Source: Flavobacterium sp. UBA6135
Lineage (GTDB): Bacteria; Bacteroidota; Bacteroidia; Flavobacteriales; Flavobacteriaceae
Length of the DNA stretch: 54,942 bases
Direction: 5' to 3'
NCBI RefSeq assembly: GCF_002428305.1
Contig: NZ_DIVJ01000047.1
Location: 1-54,942 of the forward strand
Position 1 is the stretch's first letter, and every line of letters starts with the position of its first letter. Shown here in pieces: positions 8,137 through 17,464 of the stretch. The translations under genes and the position numbers were made by a program. The notes under the pieces were generated by a model, which was given only the letters and a program-made list of their open reading frames with translations, made no database searches and had not been told where the DNA came from.

Positions 8137-9690
8137 TTATTTTGGATTGAAAACCAAAAAAGGCACAATCATTTCTTCTAAAGAAATACCACCGTGTTGA
8201 TAGGTATTTCTATAATAACTCACATAATGATTGTAATTGTTTACATAGGCCAAGAACAAATCATTTTTTGCAAAAATAAACGAACTACTCATATTGATAG
8301 CCGGTAATCCTACTTTTTTTGGGTCTTTGATTACAAAAACATCTTTATCTTCATAAGTCAAACTTCTTCCGGTTTTGTATCGAAGGTTTAAACTTGTGTT
8401 TTTGTCACCAATAACTTTGGATGGGTTTTTAACATTAATGGTGCCATGATCGGTTGTCAGGATGAGTTTGAAACCCATTTGTTGTGCCAGTTGAATCATT
8501 TCTAAAAGAGGGGAGTTTTTAAACCAGCTTAAAGTCAATGAACGATAGGCTTTGTCATTAGAAGCCAATTCTTTTACCACATCCATTTCAGTTTTGGCAT
8601 GTGAAAGCATGTCTACAAAATTATAAACAATCGTGGTTAAATCGTTGTTTTTTAGTCCTTTGAAATTTTCAACTAATTTTTTTCCATCTTTAAAATTGGT
8701 TATTTTAAAATAATCACTCTTAATGTTCAAACCTAATCGTTTGAGTTGAGCTTCTAAAAATTCGCCTTCATAAAGGTTTTTTCCGCCGTCTTCCACATCG
8801 TTTTTCCAATATTGCGGAAATTGTTTTTCCATTTCAAGAGGTGTTAAACCCGAAAAAATGGCATTTCTGGCATATTGTGTTGCTGTGGGAAGCATCGCAT
8901 AATAAGCATATTCTTTTTCTAATTTGTAGTGGTTGTTTATTACACTTTCAAACGCTTTCCATTGATCGTAACGCAAATTGTCAATAACAACAAACAAAAT
9001 AGGCTTGTCTTTCTTTACAAGTTCCGGAACCACATATTCCCTGAATAATTTATGCGACAAGACGGGTTTGTCGGCCTTTTCATCAAACCAATCTTCGTAG
9101 TTTTTTTCAATAAATTTCCCAAACTGCATGTTTGCTTCTGTCTTTTGTGATTCTAGAATAGAAATCAACCCTTGGTCTTCAATGTTTTCTAATTCCAATT
9201 CCCAAAACAATAGCCGTTTGTACAAATCAGTCCAATCTTCAAATGAGTTGACCATCGCCATATCCATGGCAATTTTGCGAAACTCTTTTTGATAATCTAG
9301 TGTGGTCTTTTCGGTGATTAATCTGGAATGATCTAAGTTCTTTTTTAAACTCAATAAGATTTGATTGGGATTTACAGGTTTAATCAAATAGTCGGCAATT
9401 TTAGAACCGATAGCTTCTTCCATGATATATTCCTCTTCACTTTTAGTAATCATAATCATGGGAATGGAAGATTTTAATTCTTTCATTTCTGATAAGGTTT
9501 CCAAGCCACTCATTCCGGGCATGTTTTCATCCAAAAAAACAATATCAAAATTGTCATTTTCAAAAACATCAATGGCATCTCTACCGTTGTTACAAGTAGT
9601 TACCTTGTAGTTTTTTGATTCTAAAAAAAGAATATGTGGTTTTAATAAATCAATTTCATCATCCACCCAAAGTATTTTTATGTTGTTCAT
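8137..9690 (-). CDS. porX: Type IX secretion response regulator PorX
   Basis: PorX controls the type IX secretion system in Bacteroidota. The 517 residues combine an N-terminal receiver domain (D10, phospho-acceptor D54, K104 in LIKP) with a C-terminal PglZ domain of the alkaline phosphatase superfamily. The metal and nucleophile motifs are visible as LPTATQYARN and TTDHGT. This architecture is unique to PorX among response regulators. The kinase partner PorY is not in the window. A promoter lies upstream and tsaE follows downstream. The protein encoded at 27660 is a candidate client of the system it regulates. Confidence 0.93.
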   Translation of the reverse strand: MNNIKILWVDDEIDLLKPHILFLESKNYKVTTCNNGRDAIDVFENDNFDIVFLDENMPGMSGLETLSEMKELKSSIPMIMITKSEEEYIMEEAIGSKIADYLIKPVNPNQILLSLKKNLDHSRLITEKTTLDYQKEFRKIAMDMAMVNSFEDWTDLYKRLLFWELELENIEDQGLISILESQKTEANMQFGKFIEKNYEDWFDEKADKPVLSHKLFREYVVPELVKKDKPILFVVIDNLRYDQWKAFESVINNHYKLEKEYAYYAMLPTATQYARNAIFSGLTPLEMEKQFPQYWKNDVEDGGKNLYEGEFLEAQLKRLGLNIKSDYFKITNFKDGKKLVENFKGLKNNDLTTIVYNFVDMLSHAKTEMDVVKELASNDKAYRSLTLSWFKNSPLLEMIQLAQQMGFKLILTTDHGTINVKNPSKVIGDKNTSLNLRYKTGRSLTYEDKDVFVIKDPKKVGLPAINMSSSFIFAKNDLFLAYVNNYNHYVSYYRNTYQHGGISLEEMIVPFLVFNPK

Positions 9691-9745
9691 AGTTTTGATA
9701 TCTATTTATGACGGCAAGTTAGGTATTCACCAACGAAAGAAATTA

Positions 9746-9753
9746 CAAAGTTA
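9746..9753 (-). promoter_or_regulatory. -7 promoter box for porX
   Basis: TAACTTTG on the minus strand matches TAnnTTTG and lies about 56 bases before the porX ATG. The rest of the 9691-9922 gap is AT-rich and holds the divergent promoter at 9896. Confidence 0.45.
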
Positions 9754-9895
9754 TTGTAAATGTTGCTATAAATTAGTAAAAAAAGTGTGTGTACAATTAT
9801 TGAATTCTACCATTTTTAAAATGACAACTATTTTGTAAAATTTTAATACAGATTAACACCTCAGGAATTGAAATTACAACCCTTTAAATTTTCAT

Positions 9896-9903
9896 TATAT
9901 TTG
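9896..9903 (+). promoter_or_regulatory. -7 promoter box for the HD-domain gene
   Basis: TATATTTG matches TAnnTTTG, 19 bases before the TTG start codon at 9923. It supports starting the gene at that TTG. Confidence 0.55.
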
Positions 9904-9922
9904 CAATCAAATTACTTACACT

Positions 9923-11164
9923 TTGAGTCACACCAATAAACTTAAAATTTTTAACGACCCAATATATGGTTTCATAACCATTCCAAATGAATTTATTTTT
10001 GATTTGGTACAACATCCTTATTTTCAACGATTGCGGCGTGTGTCTCAAATGGGATTGTCTTATTTGGTATATCCAGGAGCTCATCATACACGATTTCATC
10101 ATGCTTTAGGTGCCATGCATCTTATGCAAAAAGCGGTTGAGGTACTACGATTTAAAGGTGTTGCACTTTCCAAAGACGAAGAAACGGCATTGTATTGTGC
10201 GATTTTGTTACATGATATTGGACATGGCCCTTTTTCACATGCTTTAGAACAAAGTATTGTTGAAAATTTACACCACGAAGCACTTTCGTTGTTGTTTATG
10301 AATCGTTTGAATGTTGAATTTGAAGGAAAATTATCATTGGCAATTCAAATTTTTAAAGGAGATTATCACAGAAAGTTTATGCTTCAATTGATATCAAGTC
10401 AGTTAGATATGGATCGAATGGATTATCTCAAACGAGACAGTTTTTATTCAGGTGTTGCCGAGGGAAATATCAATTCAGACCGATTGATACAAATGCTAAA
10501 TGTAGTAAATGACGAATTGGTTTTGGAAGAAAAAGCAATTTATTCTATTGAAAAGTTTTTGATGGCCAGACGTTTGATGTATTGGCAAGCCTATCTTCAT
10601 AAAACCAGTTTGGTAGCAGAACTCATGTTGATTAGAGTCTTTAAACGAGCCAAGGAACTTTTACAGAAGGGGACAGATTTATCGTGTAGCAAACCGTTAA
10701 AATTCTTTTTGCAAAATAGAATTGAATATTCTGATTTTAATAATGATACATTAGATCAATTTGCTCAACTGGACGATTTTGATATCATAAGTGCCATTAA
10801 AGTTTGGCAACATGAATCGGATTTTATTTTAAGCTCATTGAGTAGAATGCTACTTCATCGTGATTTATTAAAAATAAAGGTGAGTAATGATAAGTTCGAA
10901 AAAGAATCACTTACCACTTTAAAACAACAACTTGTAAGTATTTATCCTATTTCATTGGCTGAGACTGATTATTTTATTTTTAAGGGAAAGATTAAAACAT
11001 TGGGTTATAATAAAGCAATTGAACCAATTAAAATTGTGAAGAAAGATAGAAAAGTTGAAGATGTTGTTGTCGCTTCGGATCAATTAAATTCAAAGGCTTT
11101 TTCTAAGCCTGTGACTAAATTCTACAGTTGTTTTCCAAAAGTACTTACAGAAAGTAGTAAATAA
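9923..11164 (+). CDS. HD-domain phosphohydrolase, TTG start
   Basis: The 413-residue protein is a dGTPase/SAMHD1-type HD phosphohydrolase. Metal-binding residues are visible: the histidines of HHTRFHHALG (54-60), the HD pair in LLHDIGHGPFSH (H97, D98), and the aspartates of LDMDRMDYL. The substrate is unknown; family members hydrolyse nucleotides. The only plausible start is TTG at 9923, because the conserved N-terminus (TNKLKIFNDPIYGFI) begins within a few residues and no in-frame ATG precedes it. It ends 27 bases before lpxD and may be its first operon partner. Confidence 0.85.
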   Translation: MSHTNKLKIFNDPIYGFITIPNEFIFDLVQHPYFQRLRRVSQMGLSYLVYPGAHHTRFHHALGAMHLMQKAVEVLRFKGVALSKDEETALYCAILLHDIGHGPFSHALEQSIVENLHHEALSLLFMNRLNVEFEGKLSLAIQIFKGDYHRKFMLQLISSQLDMDRMDYLKRDSFYSGVAEGNINSDRLIQMLNVVNDELVLEEKAIYSIEKFLMARRLMYWQAYLHKTSLVAELMLIRVFKRAKELLQKGTDLSCSKPLKFFLQNRIEYSDFNNDTLDQFAQLDDFDIISAIKVWQHESDFILSSLSRMLLHRDLLKIKVSNDKFEKESLTTLKQQLVSIYPISLAETDYFIFKGKIKTLGYNKAIEPIKIVKKDRKVEDVVVASDQLNSKAFSKPVTKFYSCFPKVLTESSK

Positions 11165-11191
11165 TAGGTAGATTTTTATATTTTTGTCAAG

Positions 11192-12211
11192 ATGAAATTT
11201 ACTGCAACTCAAATAGCAAGCATTTTAGAAGGCGATGTCGTTGGCAACCCCAACGCAGAAGTCTATAAACTGTCAAAAATTGAAGAAGGCTCAGAAGGTT
11301 CGTTGACTTTTTTGGCTAATCCAAAATATAATAACTACATCTATTCTACAAATGCTTCCATTGCTATTGTAAATAAAACATTTATTCCTGAGTTTGATTT
11401 ATCGGTTACTTTAATCAGGGTAGAAGATGCTTATAAATCCTTCTCTAAATTGTTAGAATATTACAATCAGGTAAAACTAATGAAGTCAGGAATTGAGCAA
11501 CCCACTGTTATTTCTGATGAAGTGACTTATGGTGATGGTTTGTATCTGGGTAGCTTCAGTTATATAGGTAAAAATGTAAAAATTGGTAAAAATGTAAAAA
11601 TTTACCCCAATAGTTTTATTGGTGATAATGTTACTATTGGTGATAATTGTATATTTTTTGCAGGTGTTCGAATTTATTCAGAAAGCGAAATAGGAAACAA
11701 TTGCACCATTCATTCGGGAACAATTATTGGTTCTGATGGATTTGGTTTTGCACCAAAACCTGATGGGACTTATGATAAAGTGCCACAAATAGGTAATGTT
11801 ATCATTGAAGATAATGTAGAGATTGGTTCTTGTTCCACAATAGACAGAGCAACTTTAGGGTCAACCATCATTAGAAAAGGAGTGAAATTAGACAATCAAA
11901 TTCAAGTGGCTCATAATGTTGAAATAGGGGAGAATACAGTGATAGCTGCTCAAACCGGTATTGCAGGTTCTACAAAAATTGGTAAGAATTGCTTAATTGG
12001 CGGACAAGTAGGAATTGCAGGTCATCTTGTTATCGGTGATAGTGTAAGGATACAAGCTCAATCGGGAATTGGTAAAAATTTAAAAGAAGGAGAAACAGTA
12101 CAAGGTTCTCCGGCATTCAATTATGGTGACTTTTCCAAGTCTTATGTTCATTTTAAGAACTTACCAAAACTGATTAATGACTTAGAACAAATTAAAAAAG
12201 ATATAAAATAA
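11192..12211 (+). CDS. lpxD: UDP-3-O-acylglucosamine N-acyltransferase LpxD
   Basis: LpxD adds the second hydroxy-acyl chain in lipid A synthesis. The 339 residues comprise the N-terminal uridine-binding domain (1-100), a left-handed beta-helix of hexapeptide repeats (about 105-300) and a C-terminal helical extension that binds acyl carrier protein. The catalytic base is H241 in QVAHNVEIG. An 18-base direct repeat (11565-11600) simply encodes two hexapeptide turns. A TATTTTTG box at 11179-11186, six bases before the ATG, could give a leaderless transcript. Genes for lpxC/fabZ and lpxA follow. Confidence 0.95.
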   Translation: MKFTATQIASILEGDVVGNPNAEVYKLSKIEEGSEGSLTFLANPKYNNYIYSTNASIAIVNKTFIPEFDLSVTLIRVEDAYKSFSKLLEYYNQVKLMKSGIEQPTVISDEVTYGDGLYLGSFSYIGKNVKIGKNVKIYPNSFIGDNVTIGDNCIFFAGVRIYSESEIGNNCTIHSGTIIGSDGFGFAPKPDGTYDKVPQIGNVIIEDNVEIGSCSTIDRATLGSTIIRKGVKLDNQIQVAHNVEIGENTVIAAQTGIAGSTKIGKNCLIGGQVGIAGHLVIGDSVRIQAQSGIGKNLKEGETVQGSPAFNYGDFSKSYVHFKNLPKLINDLEQIKKDIK

Positions 12212-12222
12212 AATTTAAAATT

Positions 12223-13611
12223 ATGGTTAAGCAAAAAACCATTCAAAACGAAATCACTTTAAAAGGTGTTGGTTTACATACGGGTAAAGAAGTTACTATG
12301 ACATTCAAACCGGCACCAGTAAATAACGGCTTTACTTTTGTTCGTGTTGATTTAGAAGGAAGTCCAATCATTGAGGCTGATGCTAATTATGTTGTAAATA
12401 CACAACGAGGAACTAATTTAGAAAAAAATGCGGTTAAAATTCAAACCTCCGAACACGTTCTTGCTGCTTGTGTGGGTTGTGATATTGACAATTTGATAAT
12501 TGAATTAAACGCATCTGAGCCACCAATCATGGATGGTTCTTCAAAATATTTTGTAGAAGCATTAGAAACAGCCGGAGTTGTTGAACAAGATGCCGAACGA
12601 AGTGTGTATGTAGTAAAAGAAGTTATTTCTTATACCGATGAATCTACAGGAAGTGAAATTTTAGTGATGCCTTGCGATACTTATCAAGTTACTACAATGG
12701 TAGATTTTGGCACGAAAGTATTAGGTACACAAAATGCTAATTTGAAATGTGTCTCTGATTTCAAAAAAGAAATTGCCAATGCCAGAACGTTTAGTTTTTT
12801 GCATGAATTGGAAACCCTTTTAGAAAACGGACTAATTAAAGGTGGTGACTTAAATAACGCTATTGTTTATGTGGATAAAGAAATATCGCCATCAACAATG
12901 GAAAACTTAAGAGTTGCTTTTGGAAAAGATAAAATATCGGTCAAGCCAAATGGAATTTTAGATAATTTAACTTTACATTATCCAAACGAAGCCGCTCGTC
13001 ATAAACTATTGGATGTGGTTGGTGATTTAGCTTTGATTGGAACCCGAATTCAAGGGAAGGTAATTGCAAACAAACCCGGACATTTTGTCAATACACAGTT
13101 TGCAAAAAAACTATCTAAGATTATTAAAATAGAACAACGCAATCAAGTGCCAACCTATGATTTACATCAAGAACCTTTGATGGATATTCATAAAATCATG
13201 GCAATGCTTCCTCACAGACCACCATTTTTATTGATTGATAAAATATTTGAATTATCAGATAAACATGTTGTAGGTTTGAAGAATGTAACAATGAATGAGC
13301 CGTTTTTTATAGGCCACTTTCCGGATGCTCCAGTAATGCCTGGCGTTTTGATTGTTGAAGCGATGGCTCAAACCGGTGGAATTTTGGTGTTAAGCACAGT
13401 ACCGGATCCGGAGAATTACTTGACCTATTTCATGAAAATTGATAATGTGAAATTCAAACATAAAGTATTACCCGGTGATACCTTAATTTTTAAATGTGAT
13501 TTAATATCACCTATTCGTAGAGGTATTTGTCACATGCAAGCCAATGCTTATGCGAACGGAAAATTAGTTGCTGAAGCAGAATTGATGGCACAAATAGCAA
13601 AAAAGAACTAA
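12223..13611 (+). CDS. lpxC/fabZ: Bifunctional LpxC deacetylase / FabZ dehydratase
   Basis: Two enzymes are fused in 462 residues, as is usual in Bacteroidota. Residues 1-300 are LpxC, the zinc deacetylase that commits lipid A synthesis, with zinc ligands H78, H260 and D264 and the general acid H287. Residues from about 320 are FabZ, the hydroxyacyl-ACP dehydratase, with H365 in GHFPDAPVMPG and E379 in EAMAQ. Both active sites are complete. The fusion joins two activities competing for the same hydroxyacyl-ACP pool. It sits 11 bases after lpxD and 10 before lpxA. Confidence 0.96.
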   Translation: MVKQKTIQNEITLKGVGLHTGKEVTMTFKPAPVNNGFTFVRVDLEGSPIIEADANYVVNTQRGTNLEKNAVKIQTSEHVLAACVGCDIDNLIIELNASEPPIMDGSSKYFVEALETAGVVEQDAERSVYVVKEVISYTDESTGSEILVMPCDTYQVTTMVDFGTKVLGTQNANLKCVSDFKKEIANARTFSFLHELETLLENGLIKGGDLNNAIVYVDKEISPSTMENLRVAFGKDKISVKPNGILDNLTLHYPNEAARHKLLDVVGDLALIGTRIQGKVIANKPGHFVNTQFAKKLSKIIKIEQRNQVPTYDLHQEPLMDIHKIMAMLPHRPPFLLIDKIFELSDKHVVGLKNVTMNEPFFIGHFPDAPVMPGVLIVEAMAQTGGILVLSTVPDPENYLTYFMKIDNVKFKHKVLPGDTLIFKCDLISPIRRGICHMQANAYANGKLVAEAELMAQIAKKN

Positions 13612-13621
13612 TAAAGTAAGT

Positions 13622-14407
13622 ATGAATCAACCTTTAGCATACGTCCATCCAGGAGCAAAAATTGCAAAAAATGTAGTAATCGAACCTTTTACTACTATCA
13701 ATAATAATGTAATAATTGGCGAAGGCACATGGATTGGCTCCAATGTTACCATCATGGAAGGTGCAAGAATTGGAAAGAATTGCAATATATTTCCAGGTGC
13801 CGTAATCTCTGCGGTGCCTCAAGATTTAAAATTTGGTGGTGAAGATTCACTGGCCATAATTGGCGACAATACAACAATTAGAGAATGTGTTACCATCAAT
13901 AGAGGAACAGTCGCTTCCGGTCAAACAACCATCGGGAAGAATTGTTTAATTATGGCAACGGCTCACGTTGCTCATGATTGTCACATTGGTGATAATGCTA
14001 TAATTGTAAATGGAGTTGCTTTGGCAGGTCACGTTACCGTTGGAAATTTTGCAATCATCGGCGGTTTAGCAGCAGTGCATCAGTTTATAAATATTGGTGA
14101 TCATGCTATGATTTCGGGAGGTTCCTTAGTCAGAAAAGACGTTCCACCTTTTACAAAAGCAGCAAAAGAACCACTTTCTTATGTGGGAATCAATTCAGTT
14201 GGTTTGAGAAGAAGAGGTTTTACCTCTGAAAAAATTAGAGAGATTCAAGAAATTTATAGAATATTATACCAAAAAAATTATAACACATCACAAGCGGTAA
14301 GCATTATAGAAGCCGAAATGGCAGCTTCTCCTGAGCGTGATGAGATTCTTCAATTTATCCGAAACTCATCAAGAGGAGTTATGAAAGGATATACCGGGGT
14401 TTATTAA
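13622..14407 (+). CDS. lpxA: UDP-N-acetylglucosamine O-acyltransferase LpxA
   Basis: LpxA carries out the first step of lipid A synthesis, transferring a hydroxyacyl chain to UDP-GlcNAc. The 261-residue protein is a left-handed beta-helix of hexapeptide repeats with the catalytic histidine H118 in ATAHVAHDCHIGD, and a C-terminal helical domain (about 190-261). It closes the lpxD-lpxC/fabZ-lpxA group. No lpxB is present in the window. Confidence 0.95.
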   Translation: MNQPLAYVHPGAKIAKNVVIEPFTTINNNVIIGEGTWIGSNVTIMEGARIGKNCNIFPGAVISAVPQDLKFGGEDSLAIIGDNTTIRECVTINRGTVASGQTTIGKNCLIMATAHVAHDCHIGDNAIIVNGVALAGHVTVGNFAIIGGLAAVHQFINIGDHAMISGGSLVRKDVPPFTKAAKEPLSYVGINSVGLRRRGFTSEKIREIQEIYRILYQKNYNTSQAVSIIEAEMAASPERDEILQFIRNSSRGVMKGYTGVY

Positions 14408-14416
14408 TGAGTTAAT

Positions 14417-14436
14417 TGGTAAAAGGCAATGGGTAA
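14417..14436 (+). repeat. Intergenic repeat phrase D, copy 1
   Basis: TGGTAAAAGGCAATGGGTAA between lpxA and efp is, in reverse complement, an 18/20 match to the phrase between hisH and hisA at 44366-44385. It is non-coding. Confidence 0.6.
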
Positions 14437-14495
14437 TAGGAACGTTTTTTCTACGTTCAAAAAAAATAAAATTTAAAATTCAAAATAAAAAAGTA

Positions 14496-15062
14496 ATGGC
14501 AAGTACATCAGATATTAGAAACGGATTATGCATCAAACACAACCACGATATTTATAAAATCATTGAATTTCTTCACGTAAAACCGGGTAAAGGTCCTGCA
14601 TTTGTTAGAACAAAATTAAAAAGTTTAACCAACGGAAAAGTGTTAGACAATACTTTTTCTGCCGGTCATAAAATTGATGTAGTTCGTGTTGAGACGCATA
14701 CTTTTCAATTTCTTTATTCAGAAGGAAATGAGTTTTATTTTATGAATACCGAAAGTTTTGAACAAATTACTCTTAATAAAGATGTTTTAGATGCACCGGA
14801 TTTATTGAAAGAAGGAACCAACGTAATGGTTCAAATCAATACAGAAACTGATTTACCATTATCTGTTGATATGCCGGCTTCAATTATTTTAGAAGTAACT
14901 TATACAGAACCTGGAGTTAAAGGAAATACAGCTACCAATGCTACAAAACCAGCAAAAGTAGAAACAGGAGCTTCTGTAAATGTGCCTTTGTTCATCAATG
15001 AAGGAGATAAAATTAAAATAGATACTGCATCGGGTAATTACATGGAGCGTGTAAAAGAATAA
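14496..15062 (+). CDS. efp: Translation elongation factor P
   Basis: EF-P relieves ribosome stalling at polyproline stretches and is the bacterial counterpart of eIF5A. The 188-residue protein has the three OB-like domains. The loop that reaches the peptidyl transferase centre is KPGKGPAF with K32 at the tip, the residue that other bacteria modify. No EpmA or rhamnosyl transferase gene (the known EF-P modifiers) is seen in the window. It lies between lpxA and the second LpxD-like gene. Confidence 0.96.
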   Translation: MASTSDIRNGLCIKHNHDIYKIIEFLHVKPGKGPAFVRTKLKSLTNGKVLDNTFSAGHKIDVVRVETHTFQFLYSEGNEFYFMNTESFEQITLNKDVLDAPDLLKEGTNVMVQINTETDLPLSVDMPASIILEVTYTEPGVKGNTATNATKPAKVETGASVNVPLFINEGDKIKIDTASGNYMERVKE

Positions 15063-15065
15063 TTT

Positions 15066-15101
15066 CAAAAATCAATTTCAATTACAAAAATCAATTTCAA
15101 T
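15066..15101 (+). repeat. Direct repeat between efp and the second LpxD-like gene
   Basis: CAAAAATCAATTTCAAT occurs twice exactly, at 15066-15082 and 15085-15101, followed by a partial third unit (CAAATTTCAAG) up to the start codon. It may be a simple slippage product. Confidence 0.65.
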
Positions 15102-15118
15102 AACAAATTTCAAGTTTT

Positions 15119-16048
15119 ATGAAATTTCCAAAAACACATTCGCTTAAAGAAATAGCTCAAATTATTGGTAGTGAATTTGTTGGAGATGAAAATTTTCCGG
15201 TTCAAGGTATGAATGAAATTCATGTGGTGGAGCCCGGTGATATTGTTTTTGTTGATCATCCTAAATATTATGATAAAGCTTTAAAATCTGCGGCAACAAT
15301 CGTTTTAATTAACAAACAAGTTGATTGTCCGGAGGGAAAAGCATTGTTGATTTCTGATGATCCTTTTCGTGATTTTAATAAATTGACCAATCATTTCAGA
15401 CCGTTTACTTATTCTAATGTATCCATTGCACCTTCAGCTCAAATTGGTGCGGAAACAATAATTCAACCCAATTGTTTCATTGGAAATCATGTGAAAATCG
15501 GGTCTAATTGTCTTATACATGCTAATGTTACTATTTATGACCATTGTATAATTGGTGATAACGTAATTATTCAAGCCGGAACCATCATCGGAGCTGATGC
15601 TTTTTATTATAAAAAACGTCCTGAAGGCTTTGATCAATTGTTATCCGGAGGAAGAGTAGTGGTGGAGGATAATGTTGGAATAGGAGCTTTGTGTACCATA
15701 GACAGAGGTGTTACAGGTGACACTACAATTGGAGCCGGAACAAAAATTGACAACCAAGTGCATGTTGGTCATGATACTGTTATCGGAAATAAGTGTCTAA
15801 TTGCTGCTCAAACCGGAATTGCCGGTTGCGTAATAATTGAAGATGAGGTAACACTTTGGGGACAAGTTGGTACTACAAGTGGAATAACTATAGGAACCAA
15901 AGCTGTAATTATGGGGCAAACCGGTGTAACTAAATCGATTCCCGGAGGGAAAACATATTTTGGAACACCAATTGAAGAATCCAGAGAAAAGTTAAAAGAA
16001 TTGGCTTACGTAAAAAGGATACCAGAAATTTTAGAAAAATTGAAATAA
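15119..16048 (+). CDS. Second LpxD-like acyltransferase
   Basis: The 309-residue protein is an LpxD paralogue: an N-terminal uridine-binding-like domain (1-95), beta-helix hexapeptide repeats (about 100-285) and a shorter C-terminal helix than LpxD. The catalytic histidine is kept as H218 in QVHVGHDTVIG. It diverges from the lpxD product at 11192 in most loops. It may acylate another sugar nucleotide or act as a conditional LpxD. A SnoaL-like gene follows after one base. Confidence 0.8.
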   Translation: MKFPKTHSLKEIAQIIGSEFVGDENFPVQGMNEIHVVEPGDIVFVDHPKYYDKALKSAATIVLINKQVDCPEGKALLISDDPFRDFNKLTNHFRPFTYSNVSIAPSAQIGAETIIQPNCFIGNHVKIGSNCLIHANVTIYDHCIIGDNVIIQAGTIIGADAFYYKKRPEGFDQLLSGGRVVVEDNVGIGALCTIDRGVTGDTTIGAGTKIDNQVHVGHDTVIGNKCLIAAQTGIAGCVIIEDEVTLWGQVGTTSGITIGTKAVIMGQTGVTKSIPGGKTYFGTPIEESREKLKELAYVKRIPEILEKLK

Positions 16049-16049
16049 G

Positions 16050-16412
16050 ATGAATGCTAAAGAAATTGTATTAGATTTTTATAATTCAGATGCTTTATCT
16101 AATCCCGAATTAATGGATTCTTTCTTGCATCCTGATGTAGTTTTAGAATGGAATAGTAGTAAAGGTTTTGTAAAAAAATCACGAGAGGATTTACTTGCAT
16201 TGGCTGAAGAATTAAAAATTGCTTATGTTTCTTCCATTGTACAAATTCATCATATTATAGCAGAAAACAATGAGGTGGCGGTTCGATATACTCATTTTGC
16301 CACAACCATTGAAAATCCAAATCACATCAATGTCTTAGCTAATTTTTTTGTTGTATGGGAAGTTCAAGACGGTAAACTTTTTAAAGGTTATCAAATGAGT
16401 CAATTACCTTAA
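16050..16412 (+). CDS. SnoaL/NTF2-like protein
   Basis: The 120-residue product has the pattern of the nuclear transport factor 2 fold: an N-terminal helix pair (VLDFYNSDALSNPELMDSFL), a short segment HPDVVLEW, and a C-terminal sheet ending in NFFVVWEVQDGKLFKGYQ. Such proteins are small cone-shaped enzymes or binding proteins of varied function. It begins one base after the LpxD-like gene and is certainly translated from the same message. No specific role can be given. Confidence 0.75.
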   Translation: MNAKEIVLDFYNSDALSNPELMDSFLHPDVVLEWNSSKGFVKKSREDLLALAEELKIAYVSSIVQIHHIIAENNEVAVRYTHFATTIENPNHINVLANFFVVWEVQDGKLFKGYQMSQLP

Positions 16413-16446
16413 GTTGAAATTAAATGTTTAATTAATAAAAATTTAC

Positions 16447-16477
16447 TTGAGAATTTCGCGTCAAAAACCTACTTTTG
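16447..16477 (+). promoter_or_regulatory. Promoter of sucD
   Basis: TTG at 16447-16449 and TACTTTTG at 16470-16477 are separated by 20 bases and fit the Bacteroidota consensus. The sucD ATG lies 36 bases beyond the -7 box. Confidence 0.6.
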
Positions 16478-16512
16478 CATCACCATTTTAAATATAATTT
16501 AATAAAAATATC

Positions 16513-17385
16513 ATGAGCGTTTTAGTTAATAAAGATTCCAAAATAATTGTTCAAGGTTTTACAGGTAGTGAAGGAACATTTCACGCCTCACAAATGATTG
16601 AATATGGTACCAATGTTGTTGGAGGAGTTACTCCCGGAAAAGGTGGGTCAACCCATTTAGACCGTCCTGTTTTTAATACAGTGAAAGATGCTGTAGAACA
16701 AGCCGGTGCTGACACCACTATTATTTTTGTACCACCTGCCTTTGCTGCTGATGCCATTATGGAAGCTGCTGATGCGGGAATTAAAGTAATTATTACAATC
16801 ACAGAAGGAATTCCTGTAGCTGATATGATTAAAGCATATGCTTATATAAAAACTAAAGGTTGTCGTTTAATTGGTCCAAACTGTCCGGGTGTTATCACGC
16901 CTGAAGAAGCGAAAGTAGGTATTATGCCAGGCTTTGTTTTCAAAAAAGGAAATGTTGGAATCGTTTCAAAATCAGGAACGTTAACCTATGAAGCGGCAGA
17001 CCAAGTTGTAAAACAAGGATTAGGAATTACTACAGCTATCGGGATTGGTGGTGATCCAATCATTGGAACCACAACCAAAGAAGCAGTAGAATTATTAATG
17101 AATGATCCTGAAACGCATTGTATTGTAATGATTGGTGAAATTGGAGGACAATTAGAAGCCGATGCTGCAAAATGGATTAAAGCTGACGGAAATCGAAAGC
17201 CGGTTGTTGGTTTTATCGCAGGTGAAACGGCTCCAAAAGGAAGAACAATGGGTCACGCAGGTGCTATCGTTGGTGGTGCAGATGACACAGCAGAAGCGAA
17301 GAAAAGAATTATGAGAGAAAGCGGAATTCACGTTGTTGATTCACCAGCTGAAATTGGTAAAAAAGTAAAAGAAGTTTTAGGATAA
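16513..17385 (+). CDS. sucD: Succinate-CoA ligase, alpha subunit
   Basis: SucD and SucC interconvert succinyl-CoA and succinate with synthesis of a nucleoside triphosphate in the TCA cycle. The 290-residue protein shows the CoA-binding Rossmann domain (GFTGSEGTFHA near 15-25) and the phospho-histidine loop GRTMGHAGAIVGG with H248. The partner sucC is not adjacent, which is common in this phylum. It has its own promoter and terminator. Confidence 0.97.
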   Translation: MSVLVNKDSKIIVQGFTGSEGTFHASQMIEYGTNVVGGVTPGKGGSTHLDRPVFNTVKDAVEQAGADTTIIFVPPAFAADAIMEAADAGIKVIITITEGIPVADMIKAYAYIKTKGCRLIGPNCPGVITPEEAKVGIMPGFVFKKGNVGIVSKSGTLTYEAADQVVKQGLGITTAIGIGGDPIIGTTTKEAVELLMNDPETHCIVMIGEIGGQLEADAAKWIKADGNRKPVVGFIAGETAPKGRTMGHAGAIVGGADDTAEAKKRIMRESGIHVVDSPAEIGKKVKEVLG

Positions 17386-17408
17386 TCATCCAAAAATATA
17401 AAGTTATG

Positions 17409-17440
17409 ATAAGCCTTGATTAGTCAGGGCTTATTTTTTT
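17409..17440 (+). terminator. Terminator after sucD
   Basis: ATAAGCCTTGA (17409-17419) pairs with TCAGGGCTTAT (17424-17434), with one T-G wobble and a four-base loop, followed by a long T run. Confidence 0.88.
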
Positions 17441-17464
17441 TAAATATAAAATAGAAGAATAGAA

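Noticed and set aside
11565..11600. 18-base tandem repeat in lpxD
   Set aside because: It encodes two identical hexapeptide turns (IGKNVK) of the beta-helix, so it is explained by protein structure.
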